Of a DNA stretch of 34,005 nt, positions 30,721 to 34,005 are shown one piece after another. Every line of letters starts with the position of its first letter. Within the stretch, counting starts at the first letter, position 1. The translations under genes and the position numbers were made by a program. The DNA is from an uncultured Bacteroidota bacterium. GTDB taxonomy: Bacteria; Bacteroidota; Bacteroidia; Flavobacteriales; Flavobacteriaceae. A model generated the notes under the pieces. That model did no database searches. It saw only the letters and a program-made list of their open reading frames with translations, and had not been told where the DNA came from. The stretch is from assembly GCA_902595825.1 (NCBI GenBank), contig CACJRP010000015.1, positions 1 through 34,005 on the forward strand. The letters run 5' to 3'.

Positions 30721-31973
30721 TTTAAAGGATAGCAAATTTTATTTTCATTAATGCAACCATAGACTACTCCGACAATATCCATATCAATAAAAGCACAATT
30801 TTTTGATGTTGATATAATATTGTCTACTGTGAAAATATCTCGTTTTGATGGATCAAAAAAAGTCATACAAGCGTTAGCTCCTATATCTATCTTTGGGTTT
30901 TCCAAATTAAAAATATTCCTTCCTCTTGTTAAAATTTCAACTACTTTTTCAATTGAAAAAATCTTATTTAGAAGACCAAACATTATTTCCAAAGAAATAG
31001 TACCATATTCAGCAGAAATAAAATCTACTTGCTTTAGTTCTAAATTTATAGGCTGGTGATGTGAAGTTACAATGTCAATAGTTCCGTCCAAGACTCCTTC
31101 TTTTAATTTTTTTTGATCCTCCTTACCTCTAATTGGGGGAAATAATTTATAATTTGTATTGAAGCCTTCGAGTATTTCATCATTGAAAACTAAGTTGGCA
31201 ATCGGTACACTTGCACTAATATTTAATCCACTTTTTTTTGCATTCCTAATAATTTCAATGCTTTCCGAAGATGAAACGTATGGTATATGTAGTTTTCCTC
31301 CAGTATATTCAAGGATACTAATATCTCTTTGAATTTGAATTGTTTCTGCTATGAATGGAATCGACGACAAACCCAGTTTAGTAGATGTTTGTCCTTCATT
31401 TACTAAGCCTTCTATATTTAAGTAAGGATCTCTAGGAGTAGATATAATCAAGCCATCAAAGGTCTGAACATAAAGAAGAGCAGATTTTAAAAGATTTGGA
31501 TTTTTAATAGGAGCTAAAAAATCCCCAAAAGCAACAGCTCCACAATTATGTAAATCATAAAACTCTGTCATTTTGTTTCCATTACCACCAATGCTAAATG
31601 AGGCAATAGGATGAATTTTACAGGGATATTCAGAATCACCAACCTTTAAAAAGCTTAAAATTGAGCTATTATCTATTTTAGGTAATGTGTTTGGCTGAAG
31701 GCATATATTAGTAAAGCCACTGTAAGAAGCAGTTTTTAGTCCATTTTTTATTGTTTCTCTCTCTTCAAAACCAGGTTCTCCGAAACAAACACTTGAATCA
31801 AACCAACCGGATGAAACGTGCAAGTTTTTTCTAGATATAACTAATTCTGCAGAAACATTTATACTCTCTGAAATATCTTTAATCTTTCCATTTATAATCA
31901 GTATATCAACTGTTCTCGTGTGAAATGGACTTTTGTGATCCAAAACAGTTGCTTTTTTTAATAGAATTTTCAT
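30717..31973 (-). CDS. Dihydroorotase-like protein with lost metal ligands
   Basis: The protein has 418 residues from ATG 31973 (an in-frame TTG at 31985 is less likely). The whole chain follows class-I dihydroorotase (GWFDSSVCFGEPGFEERETIKNGL, CLQPNT, LEYTGGKLHIPYVSS, KLFPPIR). The metal-binding D-x-H-x-H-x-R is changed to D59-S-S61-V-C63-F-G65. The second metal His near TGG-x-x-H is lost, and the catalytic Asp of 'DHAP' is His305. It should therefore not hydrolyse dihydroorotate. Inactive PyrC-like subunits are known to hold aspartate transcarbamoylase together in some bacteria. That is the most likely role. It heads a two-gene unit with the esterase. Confidence 0.8.
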   Translation of the reverse strand: MKILLKKATVLDHKSPFHTRTVDILIINGKIKDISESINVSAELVISRKNLHVSSGWFDSSVCFGEPGFEERETIKNGLKTASYSGFTNICLQPNTLPKIDNSSILSFLKVGDSEYPCKIHPIASFSIGGNGNKMTEFYDLHNCGAVAFGDFLAPIKNPNLLKSALLYVQTFDGLIISTPRDPYLNIEGLVNEGQTSTKLGLSSIPFIAETIQIQRDISILEYTGGKLHIPYVSSSESIEIIRNAKKSGLNISASVPIANLVFNDEILEGFNTNYKLFPPIRGKEDQKKLKEGVLDGTIDIVTSHHQPINLELKQVDFISAEYGTISLEIMFGLLNKIFSIEKVVEILTRGRNIFNLENPKIDIGANACMTFFDPSKRDIFTVDNIISTSKNCAFIDMDIVGVVYGCINENKICYPLN

Positions 31974-32033
31974 GTTAAATAACAAAGTTACTAAAACGAT
32001 ACCTTTTGCATATATATGTTTAAGTAAAAAAAA

Positions 32034-32807
32034 TTAAAAGTCCTCAAATGTTCCTAACCCAAATAGAGCAAAATCGTATTTAACCGGGTCCTTTGGATTG
32101 ATTTTTTTTAAATAAGAGTCGAGTTCTAAAGTAGCTTTATAATCATTTTGATTACGATTTAAAATTTTCAACTTTCTTGCCACTCTGCCAGTGTGAACAT
32201 CAAGTGGGCATGAAAGCTGGCTGGGGCTTATTGATTTCCATAGCTCAAAATCAACTTTTTTTATGTTAGACCTTACCATCCATCTTAAAAACATATTAAT
32301 TCTTTTTGCTGCTGACCCTTTTAATGGGTCTGATATGTGTTTTCTAGTTCTATGTTTGTGAGAGATTGAGAAAAAAATGCTTTTCATTTGATTGATTGCT
32401 TTTGACATGTTATCGTTAATGTTGTTAGGTATAAACAATTTTTCAAGTCCACCATGGTTTACATAAATATTTTTTAACGATAGAATAAAAAAAACTAAAT
32501 CTGTTCCATTGAAAGTCCTATGAACAAATCTGGACAATGGTTTTAAATCCATCTTAGAATGATTTTTTATAAAATCAAATGGAGATAAATCCATCATTTC
32601 CATTATTTGCCTCGCGTTTTTAATGATTGTTTTTCTCTGTCCCCAGGATATAGTTGCGGTAATAAATCCACTAATCTCTATATCTTCTTTTTTAGAGAAA
32701 AGATGTGGTATTGATATAGGATCTTCTTCAATAAAATTTTCGTTTTCATATAAATCAGCTTTGTAGTCCAAGAATGATTTAATTTCAATTTGTTTGAATT
32801 TTGCCAT
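32034..32807 (-). CDS. TIGR02757 (DUF2400) family protein
   Basis: The protein has 257 residues from ATG 32807, inside the 3' end of lolD (23-base overlap). The match to TIGR02757 is clear: DPISIPHLFSKKEDIEISGFITATISWGQRKTIIKNARQIMEMMD (about 29-75), FVHRTFNGTD, then HGGLE, and the C-terminal LSCPLDVHTGRVARKLKIL and PVKYDFALFGLGTF. The last block resembles the HhH-GPD glycosylase C-terminal region, and the family is common in Bacteroidota, but its role is unknown. No membrane segment or signal. The overlap with the LolD-like gene suggests linked expression; a functional link is not shown. Confidence 0.85.
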   Translation of the reverse strand: MAKFKQIEIKSFLDYKADLYENENFIEEDPISIPHLFSKKEDIEISGFITATISWGQRKTIIKNARQIMEMMDLSPFDFIKNHSKMDLKPLSRFVHRTFNGTDLVFFILSLKNIYVNHGGLEKLFIPNNINDNMSKAINQMKSIFFSISHKHRTRKHISDPLKGSAAKRINMFLRWMVRSNIKKVDFELWKSISPSQLSCPLDVHTGRVARKLKILNRNQNDYKATLELDSYLKKINPKDPVKYDFALFGLGTFEDF

Positions 32808-33450
32808 CAACAAGTTTTAATATTTTATCTGATATTTTTGATAATTTTTCGTTATGAGTAACAATAACAAATGTTTGTCCAAATTCATCTCTTAATCTAA
32901 AAAATAACTTATGTAATTCATCAGCATTTTTTGCATCTAAGTTTCCACTTGGCTCGTCTGCAAAAATAATCGATGGACTATTTATAAGTGATCTTGCTAC
33001 AGCAACTCTCTGTTTTTCACCTCCTGAAATATTTTTAGGATTATTAAATTTTAAATTACCTATATTTAAAATATCTAGAATTTCAGTAGCTTTTTTTAAT
33101 AGTAATTTCTTTTCCTTATTTGCTATTAAACCCGGGATTATTATATTTTCTATAACGTTGAATTCGTATAATAACTCATGGAATTGAAAAATAAACCCTA
33201 AGTGATTATTTCTAAATTCTGCTAAATAATTTAAAGACATTTTAGTAACATCCTGATTTAATAATTTCAGAGAGCGATGTTCAAGATTATCAGCAGCCAT
33301 TAAAGTTCCTAAAATACTTAGCAGAGTTGTCTTTCCAGCACCAGAAGGACCACATATTGATACAATTTGTGATTGCTCAATTTTAAGTGAAGATATATCC
33401 AGTATCACTTTTTCGTTATAACTCTTTCTAAGCTTTTTAGCCTCAATCAC
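32785..33450 (-). CDS. lolD: LolD-like ABC transporter ATPase
   Basis: The protein has 221 residues from GTG 33450; upstream in-frame codons reach a stop at 33483 without an ATG. It is the ATPase of the LolCDE-type complex that releases lipoproteins from the inner membrane. Walker A GPSGAGKTT (34-42), the LolD-group Q-loop FIFQFHELLYEFNVIEN (87-102), signature ISGGE (141-145) and Walker B IIFADEP (161-167) are visible. LolC/E partners are not in the window. It overlaps the TIGR02757 gene and is divergent from msrA. Confidence 0.88.
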   Translation of the reverse strand: MIEAKKLRKSYNEKVILDISSLKIEQSQIVSICGPSGAGKTTLLSILGTLMAADNLEHRSLKLLNQDVTKMSLNYLAEFRNNHLGFIFQFHELLYEFNVIENIIIPGLIANKEKKLLLKKATEILDILNIGNLKFNNPKNISGGEKQRVAVARSLINSPSIIFADEPSGNLDAKNADELHKLFFRLRDEFGQTFVIVTHNEKLSKISDKILKLVDGKIQTN

Positions 33451-33455
33451 TTTCC

Positions 33456-33473
33456 TAATTTGTGCCCAAATTA
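33456..33473. promoter_or_regulatory. Dyad upstream of lolD
   Basis: TAATTTG (33456-33462) and CAAATTA (33467-33473) form a perfect 7-bp inverted repeat with a 4-base centre, 6 bases before the lolD start codon and 50 bases before msrA. It could be an operator or a hairpin in the lolD leader. No factor is identified. Confidence 0.3.
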
Positions 33474-33523
33474 CAATAATTTAAATCTTCTTTTTATATT
33501 TTTATTTATTAAAAAAATAAATT

Positions 33524-34005
33524 TTGTTAAACAAAGGTTTAGTTTATTTAGGAGGTGGATGTTTTTGGTGTATTGAAAGTATATTTAATCAAGTAAATGG
33601 GGTAGAGGAAGCCATTTCTGGATATATGGGTGGGACAAAAGAAACAGCAAACTATAAGGACGTTTGTAGTGGTAGAACCGGACATGCTGAAGTTGTAAAA
33701 GTTGTATTTGACAAAAATGTAATTAGTTTTTCTGAAATTTTAGAAATATTCTTTTACATACATGATCCAACATCTTTAAATCGTCAGGGTAATGACGTTG
33801 GTCCACAATATAGGTCGATAATTTTTTTTTCTTCTGAATACCAATTAAAAGTGATAGAAAATGAGATATCCAAGATTAAAATCCAATCTAATAACAAAAT
33901 AGTAACTGAAGTCAAAAATGCTATAGAATTTTATCAAGCTGAAGATTATCATATGAATTATTATAACCTGAATAAAAATCAGCCCTATTGTAGTTTAGTT
34001 ATATT
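33524..34005 (+). CDS. msrA: Peptide methionine sulfoxide reductase A (3' end outside window)
   Basis: 160 codons are visible from TTG 33524 (in-frame TAA two codons upstream, no ATG near); the frame is still open at the window end. MsrA reduces methionine-S-sulfoxide in proteins using thioredoxin. Catalytic Cys13 is in GGGCFWC (10-16). Other signatures are GYMGG (33-37), YKDVCSGRTGHAEVV (44-58), HDPTSLNRQGNDVGPQYRS, and AEDYHMNYY followed by NQPYCSLVI. The last block is usually close to the end, so few residues are missing. It is divergent from lolD. Confidence 0.93.
   Translation, partial: MLNKGLVYLGGGCFWCIESIFNQVNGVEEAISGYMGGTKETANYKDVCSGRTGHAEVVKVVFDKNVISFSEILEIFFYIHDPTSLNRQGNDVGPQYRSIIFFSSEYQLKVIENEISKIKIQSNNKIVTEVKNAIEFYQAEDYHMNYYNLNKNQPYCSLVI

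Overview
The window looks like chromosomal DNA from a marine or aquatic member of the Flavobacteriia (Bacteroidota). It is strongly AT-rich, and good Shine-Dalgarno sites are rare in front of genes. Several genes carry the Bacteroidota-type -7 box TAnnTTTG. The gene set also fits: menaquinone methyltransferase, a CarboxypepD-regulatory/TonB-dependent receptor, a YfhO-family protein, a TIGR02757 protein beside a LolD-like ATPase, and the order uvrA - ECF sigma factor - small basic protein - endonuclease III. No rRNA, tRNA, CRISPR array, transposase or integrase was seen.

Layout. Positions 1-4.7 kb hold small accessory genes: two NTF2/SnoaL-like exported proteins, an OsmC-like protein, a DUF2892 membrane protein, several short hypothetical proteins, and the core gene menG. 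Positions 4.8-14.9 kb hold a ZigA-like CobW GTPase, a lipoprotein sulfatase, a two-helix membrane protein, a previously uncalled 28-residue cysteine-rich peptide, a DUF4920 protein, a YiiX-type lipoprotein, an ABC exporter, a secreted hypothetical protein and a TonB-dependent receptor. Positions 14.9-34 kb are conserved chromosome: mnmE with two coupled upstream genes, a YfhO/flippase pair, uvrA, an ECF sigma factor, nth, bcp, a large conserved protein of unknown function, an MBL hydrolase, a degenerate dihydroorotase, an esterase, TIGR02757, lolD, and the start of msrA running off the end.

Main observations. The 4.8-14.9 kb block is bracketed by two direct copies of an 18-bp sequence matching the 3' end of mnmE, the last codons CIGK-stop. 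That is the type of site used by SGI1-like elements. Both ends carry related TGTACATC-type sequences just inside the cores. An intergenic repeat family (consensus beginning ATCTGTCACTTGGAG) has eight copies, all in one orientation and all between 4.7 and 14.7 kb. I therefore propose an integrated island of about 10 kb, now without an integrase. Its cargo may lean toward metal handling (ZigA-like GTPase, metallothionein-like peptide, CPMKGCW-bearing DUF4920 protein, TonB receptor), but that is inference.

How the genes work together. The 18491-14943 unit (outer-membrane barrel, GNAT, mnmE) overlaps at each junction and should be one transcript. The 18615-22504 pair (YfhO, flippase) also overlaps and probably serves surface glycan assembly. 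The 28758/28818 divergent pair is driven by two back-to-back TAnnTTTG promoters that imply almost leaderless mRNAs.
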